Under the pieces are notes generated by a model. The model ran no database searches. It was not told the origin of the DNA and worked only from the letters and a program-made list of their open reading frames with translations. Below are positions 1-10,987 of a stretch of DNA of 64,000 bases, one piece after another (position 1 is the stretch's first letter; the number at the start of each line of letters is the position of its first letter). A program made the position numbers and the translations under genes. The stretch is from Rhizobacter sp. Root1221 (GTDB lineage: Bacteria > Pseudomonadota > Gammaproteobacteria > Burkholderiales > Burkholderiaceae_C), in assembly GCF_001425785.1 (NCBI RefSeq), contig NZ_LMDI01000075.1, positions 124,001 through 188,000 on the forward strand, in the 5' to 3' direction.

Positions 1-957
1 CGCCTGATCACACAGGAGAAGGTGGTGGCGCTGATCGGCGCCTACAACAGCAACGTCACGGCCACCGCGAGCCAGGTGGCCGAGCGCTACAAGGTGCCGT
101 TCCTGAACGCCGAATCGTCGTCGGCCTCGCTCACGCAGCGTGGCTTCCGCTGGTTCTTCCGCACCACGCCGCATGACGACCTCTTCGTGCACAACGCGTT
201 CGAGTTCATGAAGGAGCTCGAAGCGAAGAAGGGCATCAAGGTGGGGGCGCTCGCCAACTTCAACGAGAACACGCTGTGGGGCAACGAGACCACGAAGCTG
301 CAGGCCAAGCTCGCACCCGAGTTCGGCTACAGCCTGGTCAAGCAGATCACCTACCCGGCCAAGAGCACGCAGCTCACGTCGGAGGTGCAATCGTTGAAGG
401 TGGCCAGCCCGAAGGTGGTGCTGCAGTCGTCGTACCTGGGCGACGCCATCCTGTCGATGAAGACGTACAAGGAACTCGGGTTCATGCCCGACATGATCCT
501 CGCGAACAACGCCGGCTTCACCGACACCGAGTTCATCCGCACGCTGGGCAAGGATGCCGAGTTCGTGATCACGCGCGAGGTGTGGGCCCTCGACCTGACC
601 TCCCGCAACCCGCTCATCAAGCAGGTCAACGACCTGTACTTCGGCCGCACCAAGGCCAACTTCACCGGCAACTCGTCGCGCAGCTTCACCGGCATCATGG
701 TGCTGGCCGACGCCATCAACCGGGCCAAGGGCACCGACCCGGAGGAGATCCGCAAGGCGCTCGCCGCCACCGACCTGAAGGCCGACGGGCTGATCATGCC
801 GTGGAACGGCGTGAAGTTCGACAGCACCGGCCAGAACACCCTGGGCCGCGGCATCCTCGTGCAGGTCATGGACGGCAAGTACAACACCGTGTGGCCGTTC
901 AACATGGCCGCACGCGACGTGGTGTGGCCGATGCCCGGCTGGGACAAGCGCAAGTGA
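1..957 (+). CDS. Branched-chain amino acid type ABC transporter substrate-binding protein (5' end outside window)
   Basis: The reading frame is open from the first base, so the N-terminus and any signal peptide lie outside the window. The visible 318 residues match a type I periplasmic binding protein of the LivJ/LivK (Peripla_BP_6) family. They include the ALIGAYNSNVTATAS segment near the ligand cleft, the RTTPHDD segment, and a C-terminal part typical of receptors for amino acids, amides or urea-like ligands. The protein would capture its ligand in the periplasm and deliver it to the LivHMGF complex encoded directly downstream (22 bp to livH). The ligand cannot be read from the sequence. 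The 5-oxoprolinase-like gene at the end of the cluster makes a cyclic amide or amino-acid derivative plausible (inference). Confidence 0.9.
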   Translation, partial: RLITQEKVVALIGAYNSNVTATASQVAERYKVPFLNAESSSASLTQRGFRWFFRTTPHDDLFVHNAFEFMKELEAKKGIKVGALANFNENTLWGNETTKLQAKLAPEFGYSLVKQITYPAKSTQLTSEVQSLKVASPKVVLQSSYLGDAILSMKTYKELGFMPDMILANNAGFTDTEFIRTLGKDAEFVITREVWALDLTSRNPLIKQVNDLYFGRTKANFTGNSSRSFTGIMVLADAINRAKGTDPEEIRKALAATDLKADGLIMPWNGVKFDSTGQNTLGRGILVQVMDGKYNTVWPFNMAARDVVWPMPGWDKRK

Positions 958-979
958 CCGTGCGCGAAGGACCTTCCCC

Positions 980-1846
980 ATGACCACCGACATCCTGCTG
1001 CAGACGCTGGCCTCCGGCGTCCTGATCGGGCTGATCTACGCGCTCGTCGCGATCGGCCTCACCATGATCTTCGGCGTGATGGACATCGTGAACTTTGCCC
1101 ACGGCGAATTCCTGATGCTCGGCATGTATGCGAGCTTCTGGCTGTTCTCGCTGTACGCGCTGGACCCGGTGTTCACGCTGCCACTCACCGTGCTGATGCT
1201 GTTCGGCGTCGGCATGCTGGTCTACAAGACGATCATCCGCCGCATCATCGACGCGCCCATGCTGAGCCAGATCTTCGCCACGTTCGGACTGATGTTCCTG
1301 CTGCGCGGCGTGGCGCAGTTCCTGTGGAAGCCCGACTTCCGCTCCATCGAGAACTCACTCGTCAGCGGCGGTGTGAACGTGCTGGGCATCCAGCTCGGGC
1401 TGCCGCAGCTCGTGGCGGGGCTCGGGGCGGTGGTGGTCACGGGCACGGTCTACTGGTTCCTGCACCGCACGAAGCTCGGTGCGGCATTGGAAGCCACGGC
1501 CGCCGACAAGGAGGCCGCGCGCCTGATGGGCATCGACTCGCACAAGATGTTCGCGCTCGCCTGGGGCATCGGTGCCGCGTGTGCCGGCGCGGCAGGCGCC
1601 TTGCTGTCCACCTTCTTCCCCATCTTCCCCGAGGTGGGTGCCACCTTCATCCTGCTGGCGTTCGTGGTGGTCAACCTGGGCGGCTTCGGTAGCGTGGCGG
1701 GTGCCTTCATCGCCGGCATCCTGGTCGGGGTCATCGAGGTCATGGGGGGCCTGCTGCTGGGCCCGCAATACAAGATGGCCGTGGTGCTGGCGCTGTTCCT
1801 CGCGGTGCTGATGTTCCGGCCCCAGGGCCTCATGGGCAAGGCCTGA
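980..1846 (+). CDS. livH: Branched-chain amino acid type ABC transporter permease LivH
   Basis: A 288-residue polytopic inner-membrane protein, the usual LivH length. It starts with MTTDILLQTLASGVLIGLIY and carries the family hallmark around GVMDIVNFAHGEFLMLG at about residues 32-48. The cytoplasmic loop with the EAA-like motif (ATAADKEAARLMGID) that contacts the ATPase is at about residues 172-186. It forms half of the membrane channel with LivM. The gene lies 22 bp after the binding protein and 10 bp before livM, so one transcript is likely. The ATG at 980 follows a purine-rich AAGGA stretch. Confidence 0.95.
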   Translation: MTTDILLQTLASGVLIGLIYALVAIGLTMIFGVMDIVNFAHGEFLMLGMYASFWLFSLYALDPVFTLPLTVLMLFGVGMLVYKTIIRRIIDAPMLSQIFATFGLMFLLRGVAQFLWKPDFRSIENSLVSGGVNVLGIQLGLPQLVAGLGAVVVTGTVYWFLHRTKLGAALEATAADKEAARLMGIDSHKMFALAWGIGAACAGAAGALLSTFFPIFPEVGATFILLAFVVVNLGGFGSVAGAFIAGILVGVIEVMGGLLLGPQYKMAVVLALFLAVLMFRPQGLMGKA

Positions 1847-1856
1847 GGAGCACGAC

Positions 1857-2909
1857 ATGACACATTCCCCTTCCCATTCCCTTCGCCGCCTGTCGCCATG
1901 GCTGCTGGCCGTGGCCGCCCTCGTGGTGCCGCTGTTCGTCAGCAACCCGGCGCACCTGAACTTCGCCATCCTGGTGCTGATGGCCGCCCAACTCGGGGTC
2001 GCGTGGAACCTGCTGGGCGGCTATGCCGGCCAGGTGTCGCTCGGCCACGCGGCGTTCTACGGGCTCGGTGCGTACACGTCCACCATGCTGCTGCTCAAGT
2101 TCGGCGTGAATCCGTGGTTCGGCATGCTGGCCGGCGGGCTCGTGTCCGCGGCCGCCAGCTTCGCGTTCGGCTGGTCGTGCTTCCGGCTCAAGGGGCACTA
2201 CTTCGCGATGGCCACCATCGCCGTGGCCGAACTCGTGCAGATCGTGTTCACGAACTGGGAGTACGCCGGCACCGCGGTGGGCCTGTACATCCCGATGGCC
2301 GAACAGGGCTGGGCCACCATGGTCTTCCCCGACAAGCTGCCGTACTACTGGCTCGCGCTCGGCCTGCTGGCCGCCACGCTCGGGGCCACCTGGTGGATCG
2401 AACGCAGCCACGTGGGCTACTACCTGCGCGCCATCAAGGATGAACCCGACGCCGCGCGCAGCATCGGCATCGACATCAGCCGCTACAAGCAGATCGCGTT
2501 GTCCATCAGCGCCTTTTTCACCGCGATGGGGGGCAGCCTCTACGCGCAGAAGGAGCTGTACATCGACCCCGGCTCCGTGCTCTCCACCGCGCTGTCCATC
2601 AAGATGGCCCTGGTCTCGATCCTCGGTGGCGTGGGCACGCTGTTCGGGCCGGTGGTGGGTTCGGTGGTGCTGACGCTCATCGAGGAGTTCACCCGGGTGG
2701 CCTTCGGCGGCACCGGCCGCGGCACCGACACCATCATCTACGCCGCACTGATCATCGCGATCGCCGTGTTCTACCCCACGGGCCTCGTGGGCTGGTGGCG
2801 CGAACGGGTGCGCCGGCGCGGGCTGGCCCGGCCCGCCGCCACGGCGCCCGCCACCGATCCGGTGAAACCGGTGCTGCCCCGCTCCACGTCCCAGGGAGGT
2901 GTGCTGTGA
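1857..2909 (+). CDS. livM: Branched-chain amino acid type ABC transporter permease LivM
   Basis: A 350-residue membrane protein of the LivM family. Features are NLLGGYAGQVSLGHAAFYGL at about residues 50-70, the LKGHYFAMATIAVAEL segment, and the coupling loop AIKDEPDAARSIGIDISRYK at about residues 193-212. It pairs with LivH to form the translocation pathway. The start ATG at 1857 is preceded by GAGGAGCACGAC. The stop TGA at 2907-2909 is embedded in the GTG start of livG, a four-base overlap that signals translational coupling. The C-terminal tail, rich in Arg, Ala and Pro, is longer than the core fold needs. Confidence 0.95.
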   Translation: MTHSPSHSLRRLSPWLLAVAALVVPLFVSNPAHLNFAILVLMAAQLGVAWNLLGGYAGQVSLGHAAFYGLGAYTSTMLLLKFGVNPWFGMLAGGLVSAAASFAFGWSCFRLKGHYFAMATIAVAELVQIVFTNWEYAGTAVGLYIPMAEQGWATMVFPDKLPYYWLALGLLAATLGATWWIERSHVGYYLRAIKDEPDAARSIGIDISRYKQIALSISAFFTAMGGSLYAQKELYIDPGSVLSTALSIKMALVSILGGVGTLFGPVVGSVVLTLIEEFTRVAFGGTGRGTDTIIYAALIIAIAVFYPTGLVGWWRERVRRRGLARPAATAPATDPVKPVLPRSTSQGGVL

Positions 2910-3619
2910 GCCTGCTCGAACTCCACCATGTGACCAAGCGGTTCGGCGGCCTGGTGGCCAACCAGGACGTGTCCTTCAGCGTCGAGGCCGCCCAGATCGT
3001 GGGCCTGATCGGACCGAACGGCGCGGGCAAGACCACCTCGTTCAACTGCGTGGCCGGCTACTGCTCGCCGAACGAGGGGCACATCACGCTCGATGGCAAG
3101 ACCGTCTCCGGCCTGACCCCCGAGGCCTGTGCCCGGGCCGGCATCGGCCGCACGTTCCAGATCGCCCGCACCTTCACCAGCATGACCGCCTCGGAAAACG
3201 TGCTCACCGGCGCGCTGCTGCACCACAAGCGGCTGCCGGCCGCACGCGAGCAGGCTCGCAAGTGGCTGCGGTTCGTGCGGCTGGAGCCCCTGGCCGACCG
3301 CCCGTCGGGCAGCCTGACCATCAGCGAGCAGCGCCGCCTCGCCGTGGCCCGTGCGCTGGCCACCGAACCCCGGTTGCTGCTGATGGACGAGGTGATGGCC
3401 GGCCTCAACCCGTCCGAGGTACGCGAGATGGTGGACGTGGTGCTGCAGATCCGCAGCCAGGGCATCGCGTGCCTGATCGTGGAACACGTGCTGGAGGGGA
3501 TCATGCCCATCGCCGACAAGATCGTGGTGCTGGACCGTGGCGCGAAGATCGCCGACGGCACCCCGGCCGAGGTGTCGGCCAGCCCGGCCGTCATCGCCGC
3601 CTACCTGGGAGACGCCTGA
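2906..3619 (+). CDS. livG: ABC transporter ATP-binding protein LivG
   Basis: A 237-residue nucleotide-binding subunit. I chose the GTG at 2906 because the protein then begins MSLLELHHVTKRFGG, the normal LivG start, and the codon overlaps the livM stop. Walker A is GPNGAGKTT (about residues 34-42) and Walker B is LLLMDEVMAGL. The H-loop histidine follows in CLIVEHV. The signature region reads LTISEQRRLAVARAL, with LTISEQ in place of the usual LSGGQ; this is a conservative LivG-like variant rather than a clear loss. It energises LivHM from the cytoplasm. Confidence 0.94.
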   Translation: MSLLELHHVTKRFGGLVANQDVSFSVEAAQIVGLIGPNGAGKTTSFNCVAGYCSPNEGHITLDGKTVSGLTPEACARAGIGRTFQIARTFTSMTASENVLTGALLHHKRLPAAREQARKWLRFVRLEPLADRPSGSLTISEQRRLAVARALATEPRLLLMDEVMAGLNPSEVREMVDVVLQIRSQGIACLIVEHVLEGIMPIADKIVVLDRGAKIADGTPAEVSASPAVIAAYLGDA

Positions 3620-4347
3620 TGAACGCGATGTTGAAGGAACCCATCCTGCGGGTGGCGGACGTGTCGGTCAGCTACAGCGGCGTGCAAGCACTGCAGACGG
3701 TGAGCCTGCGGGTGATGCCGGGGCAGATCGTCGCGCTCGTGGGGGGCAACGGCAACGGAAAGTCCACCACGCTGCGCGCGGTGGCCGGGTTGAACGAGGT
3801 CGATGCCGGCGAGATCCACTTCCAAGGCCAGCCGGTGCACGGCCTGCCGGCCCACAAGCGGGTGCCGCTGGGCCTGTCGCTGGTGCCGGAAGGCCGCCGC
3901 CTGTTCCCGCGCCTGACCGTGTTGCGCAACCTGGAACTGGGCGCGTACACGCGCGACGACCGCCAGGAGGTGAGCGACGGCATCGAGCAGATGCTCGCGC
4001 TGTTCCCCATCCTGAAGGAACGTGCCACCCAGCTGGCCGGCACCATGAGCGGCGGCGAGCAGCAGATGCTCGCCATCGCCCGCGGGCTGATGGCGCGGCC
4101 GAAGCTGCTGATGCTCGACGAGCCGTCGTGGGGCATCGCACCGAAGTTCGTCAGCAAGGTGCTCGACGTGATCCAGCGGGTCAACGAAACGGGGGTGTCG
4201 GTGCTGCTGGTGGAACAGAACCTCCACAAGGCCCTGTCCATCGCCCACCACGGCTACGTCATCCAGACCGGCCGCATCGTGCTGGAGGGCAGCGGCGATG
4301 ATCTCCTGCACAACGAGGACGTCAAGAAGGCTTACCTCGGACTCTGA
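3619..4347 (+). CDS. livF: ABC transporter ATP-binding protein LivF
   Basis: A 242-residue ATPase, second nucleotide-binding subunit of the Liv-type importer. The ATG at 3619 overlaps the livG stop by one base (TGATG). Walker A is GGNGNGKSTTLRAVAG, where family members usually have GANGAGKTT. The family segment LVPEGRRLFPRLTVLRNLELG follows, then the signature TMSGGEQQMLAIARGLM and Walker B LLMLDEPSWGIAP. Together with livHMG it completes the transporter. About 90 bp of non-coding DNA separate it from the next gene. Confidence 0.94.
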   Translation: MNAMLKEPILRVADVSVSYSGVQALQTVSLRVMPGQIVALVGGNGNGKSTTLRAVAGLNEVDAGEIHFQGQPVHGLPAHKRVPLGLSLVPEGRRLFPRLTVLRNLELGAYTRDDRQEVSDGIEQMLALFPILKERATQLAGTMSGGEQQMLAIARGLMARPKLLMLDEPSWGIAPKFVSKVLDVIQRVNETGVSVLLVEQNLHKALSIAHHGYVIQTGRIVLEGSGDDLLHNEDVKKAYLGL

Positions 4348-4435
4348 AGCCCCGTGCGCCCACGGCCATCCGACCCGCACGGCGGGCATCGGCGGGAACA
4401 GTGCACGCCTCTTTTCCAACGAAGGAACAGGCAAC

Positions 4436-5425
4436 ATGATGCAGCGTAGAACCTGGATCGCCGGCGCAGGGTTGGGCCTGGTCCTCGGGCGGGCCCGTGC
4501 CGCACGCACCTGGCGCATGGCCTCCGGCTACTCCTCCGACGCGTTCCAGACCCGGAACCTGAAGGCGTTCGCGGAAGACCTTGGCCGCGAGAGCGCCGGG
4601 GCGTTCCAGCTCACCGTGTTCGAGAACAACACGCTCGTGCGCATGCCTGACATCGCGCAGGCAGTGCGCGACCAGCGCGTCGACCTCGGCGAGGTAATGA
4701 TGAGCAGCGGCCTGCCGAAGGAAGTCACGGCGGCCGGTGCCGATGCCGTGCCCTTCCTGACCCGCACCCCCGCCGACGAAAAGCGCCTGTGGGACTGCCA
4801 GCGGCCCGTCCTCGAGCGGCAACTCGCAGCCGTGGGCCTGAAGGCGCTGCTGGCGGTGCCGTGGCCGCCGCAGTGCCTGTACTCGGCGGTGCCCCTCGCA
4901 CGGCCGCAGGACCTCGCGGGCCTGCGCATGCGCACCTACAACCCCACCACCGAGGCGATCGCCAGGCTGCTCGGGGCCACCCCGGTGGACGTGCTCACCG
5001 TGGACGTGAAGCAGGCGCTGGCGCAGGGCCGCTTCGACACAATGATCACGTCGGCGGTGACCGGCGTGGACCAGGAGGTCTGGGGCCGCATGAAATACCT
5101 GTACCTGATCAACGCCTGGTCGCCGAAGAACCTCGTGCTCATGAACGCGGCCACCTGGGCCGGGCTCGGCGCGGCGCACCAGGCGCTGCTCACCCGCGTG
5201 GCCGCGCGGGCGGAGGCCCGCGGCTGGGCCGCCAGCGCCGAGGCCGCCCGGTCGTCGGTGGACCAGCTGCGCGCCCGCGGCATGGTCATCGAGATTCCGT
5301 CGAGCGTGCTCGCCACGTCGCTGCGCCGCCTGGGCGAACGGTTCTCCCGCGACTGGGTGCGCACGGCCGGCACCGACGCCAACCAGATCTTCGTCCCCTA
5401 TTACGCCGATCACACTCCCGTTTGA
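4436..5425 (+). CDS. Orphan TRAP transporter substrate-binding protein (DctP family)
   Basis: A 329-residue periplasmic solute receptor of the DctP/TRAP family. The N-terminus ([18 protein letters not shown]) resembles a short secretion signal. The body shows the family pattern with [20 protein letters not shown], the conserved ligand-carboxylate Arg region in [12 protein letters not shown], and a final lobe after [14 protein letters not shown]. The start at 4436 follows the Shine-Dalgarno-like GAAGGAACAGG; an ATG three bases later is equally possible. No DctQ or DctM membrane subunit is present in the window, so it either works with a distant permease or serves as an accessory receptor. It sits between the Liv importer and the oxoprolinase-like gene, which suggests a related substrate (inference). 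Confidence 0.85.
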   Translation: MMQRRTWIAGAGLGLVLGRARAARTWRMASGYSSDAFQTRNLKAFAEDLGRESAGAFQLTVFENNTLVRMPDIAQAVRDQRVDLGEVMMSSGLPKEVTAAGADAVPFLTRTPADEKRLWDCQRPVLERQLAAVGLKALLAVPWPPQCLYSAVPLARPQDLAGLRMRTYNPTTEAIARLLGATPVDVLTVDVKQALAQGRFDTMITSAVTGVDQEVWGRMKYLYLINAWSPKNLVLMNAATWAGLGAAHQALLTRVAARAEARGWAASAEAARSSVDQLRARGMVIEIPSSVLATSLRRLGERFSRDWVRTAGTDANQIFVPYYADHTPV

Positions 5426-5433
5426 GGATTCCC

Positions 5434-9093
<3,660 letters not shown>

Positions 9094-9153
9094 CCGCCCC
9101 ACCCTACACCGGAGAACCCACGCCCCATGTTCGCCAGCGGAGGGCTGTACTTC

Positions 9154-9177
9154 TGACGACCCCCTTGGGGGCCGTCA
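9154..9177 (+). terminator. Hairpin after the hydantoinase gene
   Basis: An inverted repeat made of TGACG, a mismatch, CCCCC, a TT loop, GGGGG, a mismatch and CGTCA. It lies 60 bp downstream of the oxoprolinase-like stop. No T-run follows, so termination would be rho-assisted or imperfect. Confidence 0.45.
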
Positions 9178-9250
9178 GGCCAGCGGGACTCGCACTGTGT
9201 GCACCCGATGATTCCTTACCTTAAAGTGGGGAACATCAGGAGCGCAGCAG

Positions 9251-9493
9251 ATGACTACCGCGACCATCACGTCAAAAGGCCAAATCACCATCCCCGCGGA
9301 GGTGCGCAATGCGCTCGCCGTTGACGCGGGGGATCGGGTTGAGTTCGTTCAGATCGAGCCCGGCCAGTTTCTGTTCGCGGCCGTGAATCGGTCTGTGAAA
9401 GAGCTGAAGGGCATGTTCAGCGAGCCCGCCAAGTCCGTGTCCATCGAGGACATGAGTCGAGCCATGGCGACCCGCAGAGCGTCCGCACGATGA
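9251..9493 (+). CDS. AbrB/MazE-type antitoxin (VapB-like)
   Basis: An 80-residue protein with the swapped-hairpin AbrB DNA-binding fold at residues 1-48 (ATITSKGQITIPAEVRNAL, then DAGDRVEFVQIEPGQF). The C-terminal half, ending SIEDMSRAMATRRASAR, is the part that normally binds and neutralises a PIN-domain toxin. Antitoxins of this type autorepress their operon. The stop overlaps an ATG (9490, ATGA), exactly where a vapC toxin should begin, but no PIN domain follows. The start at 9251 is preceded by CAGGAGCGCAGCAG. Confidence 0.85.
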   Translation: MTTATITSKGQITIPAEVRNALAVDAGDRVEFVQIEPGQFLFAAVNRSVKELKGMFSEPAKSVSIEDMSRAMATRRASAR

Positions 9494-9648
9494 TCGGATT
9501 TCGCTCGCTGCGCATCGCGCAAGCGATGTGCGCGCCTTCAAGCACGAGGCGAAGCGAGCCGAGTGGAAACTCCCCCGTAGGAGGCGTCGAGGAGCGCAGC
9601 GGCTTGGGGGTTGCCGCCGCGCAGCGGCGGTCGAGCCCACTTGTTTGA
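9490..9648 (+). pseudogene. Probable remnant of a vapC-like toxin start
   Basis: An open frame of 52 codons starts at the ATG overlapping the antitoxin stop. Its first residues, MIGF, resemble the start of PIN toxins (MIG-DTN). From the fifth codon on the sequence is low-complexity repeat DNA with no PIN acidic residues. The simplest reading is that the toxin gene was deleted or replaced just after its start codon. The evidence is the conserved overlap and four residues only. Confidence 0.35.
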
Positions 9649-9897
9649 GCCGCAGGCGAGTTGTGGGCTCGCCCCCAAGACGCGAGCACCGCAGAGCAGT
9701 CCCGGGCGGCGAAGCCGACTGGGACCGCCTCCTCCGGGGGGCGCTCTTTGCCTACTTTCTGGCGCGCCAGAAAGTAGGTCGGCTGCCGGGACGAGACCCG
9801 GCGCGGCCTCGCCAGAGAGAAAACGCGACCCGCAGCAAGAAAGGCGCACAGTGGGCCTCACCCGCCAATTGCCCGCGGTGGGGCAATAATCTGACCC
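9649..9897. repeat. Repeat-rich intergenic DNA upstream of ribF
   Basis: No gene is visible. The stretch contains short imperfect inverted repeats and GCGAAGC-type words like those in the other intergenic repeats of this window. It includes a perfect 28-bp palindrome (9751-9778). No convincing promoter for ribF was identified, although the AT-rich GGGCAATAATCTG just before 9898 may be part of one. Confidence 0.5.
9751..9778. repeat. Perfect 28-bp palindrome
   Basis: Positions 9751-9764 are the exact reverse complement of 9765-9778. The arm reads CCTACTTTCTGGCG, and the palindrome is preceded by CTCTTTG. Similar TTTGCCTACTTTCTTT...AAAGAAAGTAGG hairpins are, as I recall, scattered between genes in other Proteobacteria. 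The function is unknown. Confidence 0.8.
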
Positions 9898-10902
9898 ATG
9901 CAAGTTTTCCGCGGCTTCCACCATCCCGGCATCGCCCCCGCCTGCGCCCTGACCATCGGCAACTTCGACGGGGTCCATCGCGGCCACCAGGCCATGCTGG
10001 CGCTGCTGCGTTCCGAAGCCCAGCACCGCGGCCTGCCGTCGTGTGTGCTGACTTTCGAGCCCCACCCGCGCGACTACTTCGCCCGCAAGGCCGGCAAGCC
10101 GGAGCTCGCCCCGGCGCGCATCGCCACGTTGCGCGACAAGCTGAGCGAGCTGGAACGCTGCGGCATCGACCAGGTGGTGGTGCTGCGCTTCAACGAGGCG
10201 CTGGCCACCCAGGCCGCCTCCGCCTTCATCGACGAAACGCTGGTCGCCGGCCTGGGCGCGCAGTACGTCCTGGTGGGTGACGACTTCCGTTTCGGGGCGA
10301 AACGCACGGGTGACTACGCGATGCTGGACGCCGCCGGCGCCGAACGGGGCTTCGACGTGGCCCGCATGAACAGCTACGAGGTGCATGGCCTGCGGGTGTC
10401 CAGTTCGGCGGTGCGCGAAGCGCTGGCGGCCGGCCACCTGGAGCAGGCTGCCGCATTGCTGGGGCGCCCCTACAGCATCAGCGGCCACGTGGTGCACGGC
10501 CGCAAGCTCGGCCGCGACCTCGGTTTCCGCACGCTGAACCTGCGGTTCCACCATGCCAAGGCGGCCTCGATGGGCATCTTCGCCGTGCGCACGCACGGGC
10601 TCGCACCCGAACCGCTGGACGGGGTGGCCAGCCTCGGCGTGCGCCCCACCATCGAGGACAGCGGCCGGGTATTGCTGGAGGTGCATTGCCTCGATTGGCC
10701 CGCCAGCCTGGCCCAGGAGGGGGGGTACGGTAAACTCGTGCGTGTGGAACTGCTGCACAAACTTCGCGACGAAGCCCGTTACGACGGCCTGGACGCCCTG
10801 AAAGCCGCCATCCTGAAGGATGCGGCCGATGCACGCGCGTACCTTGCGTCCGCAGCGCCCCACGCGGCCATGGGCCGCCAGACCACGCGCGACCGAATTT
10901 AG
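9898..10902 (+). CDS. ribF: Bifunctional riboflavin kinase / FMN adenylyltransferase RibF
   Basis: A 334-residue protein that converts riboflavin to FMN and then FAD in the cytoplasm. The N-terminal FAD synthetase domain shows the nucleotidyl-transferase motif [10 protein letters not shown] at residues 21-30, then [10 protein letters not shown] and [14 protein letters not shown], and the SSSAVREAL motif. The C-terminal flavokinase domain starts near residue 193 ([20 protein letters not shown]) and includes [11 protein letters not shown] and [16 protein letters not shown]. Length is slightly above the usual 310 aa because of a short C-terminal tail. It precedes ileS and lspA, a gene order common in Proteobacteria. 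Confidence 0.96.
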   Translation: MQVFRGFHHPGIAPACALTIGNFDGVHRGHQAMLALLRSEAQHRGLPSCVLTFEPHPRDYFARKAGKPELAPARIATLRDKLSELERCGIDQVVVLRFNEALATQAASAFIDETLVAGLGAQYVLVGDDFRFGAKRTGDYAMLDAAGAERGFDVARMNSYEVHGLRVSSSAVREALAAGHLEQAAALLGRPYSISGHVVHGRKLGRDLGFRTLNLRFHHAKAASMGIFAVRTHGLAPEPLDGVASLGVRPTIEDSGRVLLEVHCLDWPASLAQEGGYGKLVRVELLHKLRDEARYDGLDALKAAILKDAADARAYLASAAPHAAMGRQTTRDRI

Positions 10903-10987
10903 CGCTCGCCCCGTCCCCCCTGACGCGAGCCCCGGCGCCCCTGGCCGGCCCCACCCCCTGAAGCGCGCCCTGCCGCGCCCCTGCGCC

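Noticed and set aside
9127-9156. A nine-codon frame (MFASGGLYF) behind a GGAGAA sequence after the oxoprolinase-like gene
   Set aside because: Too short to support, with no conservation evidence available and lying just before a terminator-like hairpin.
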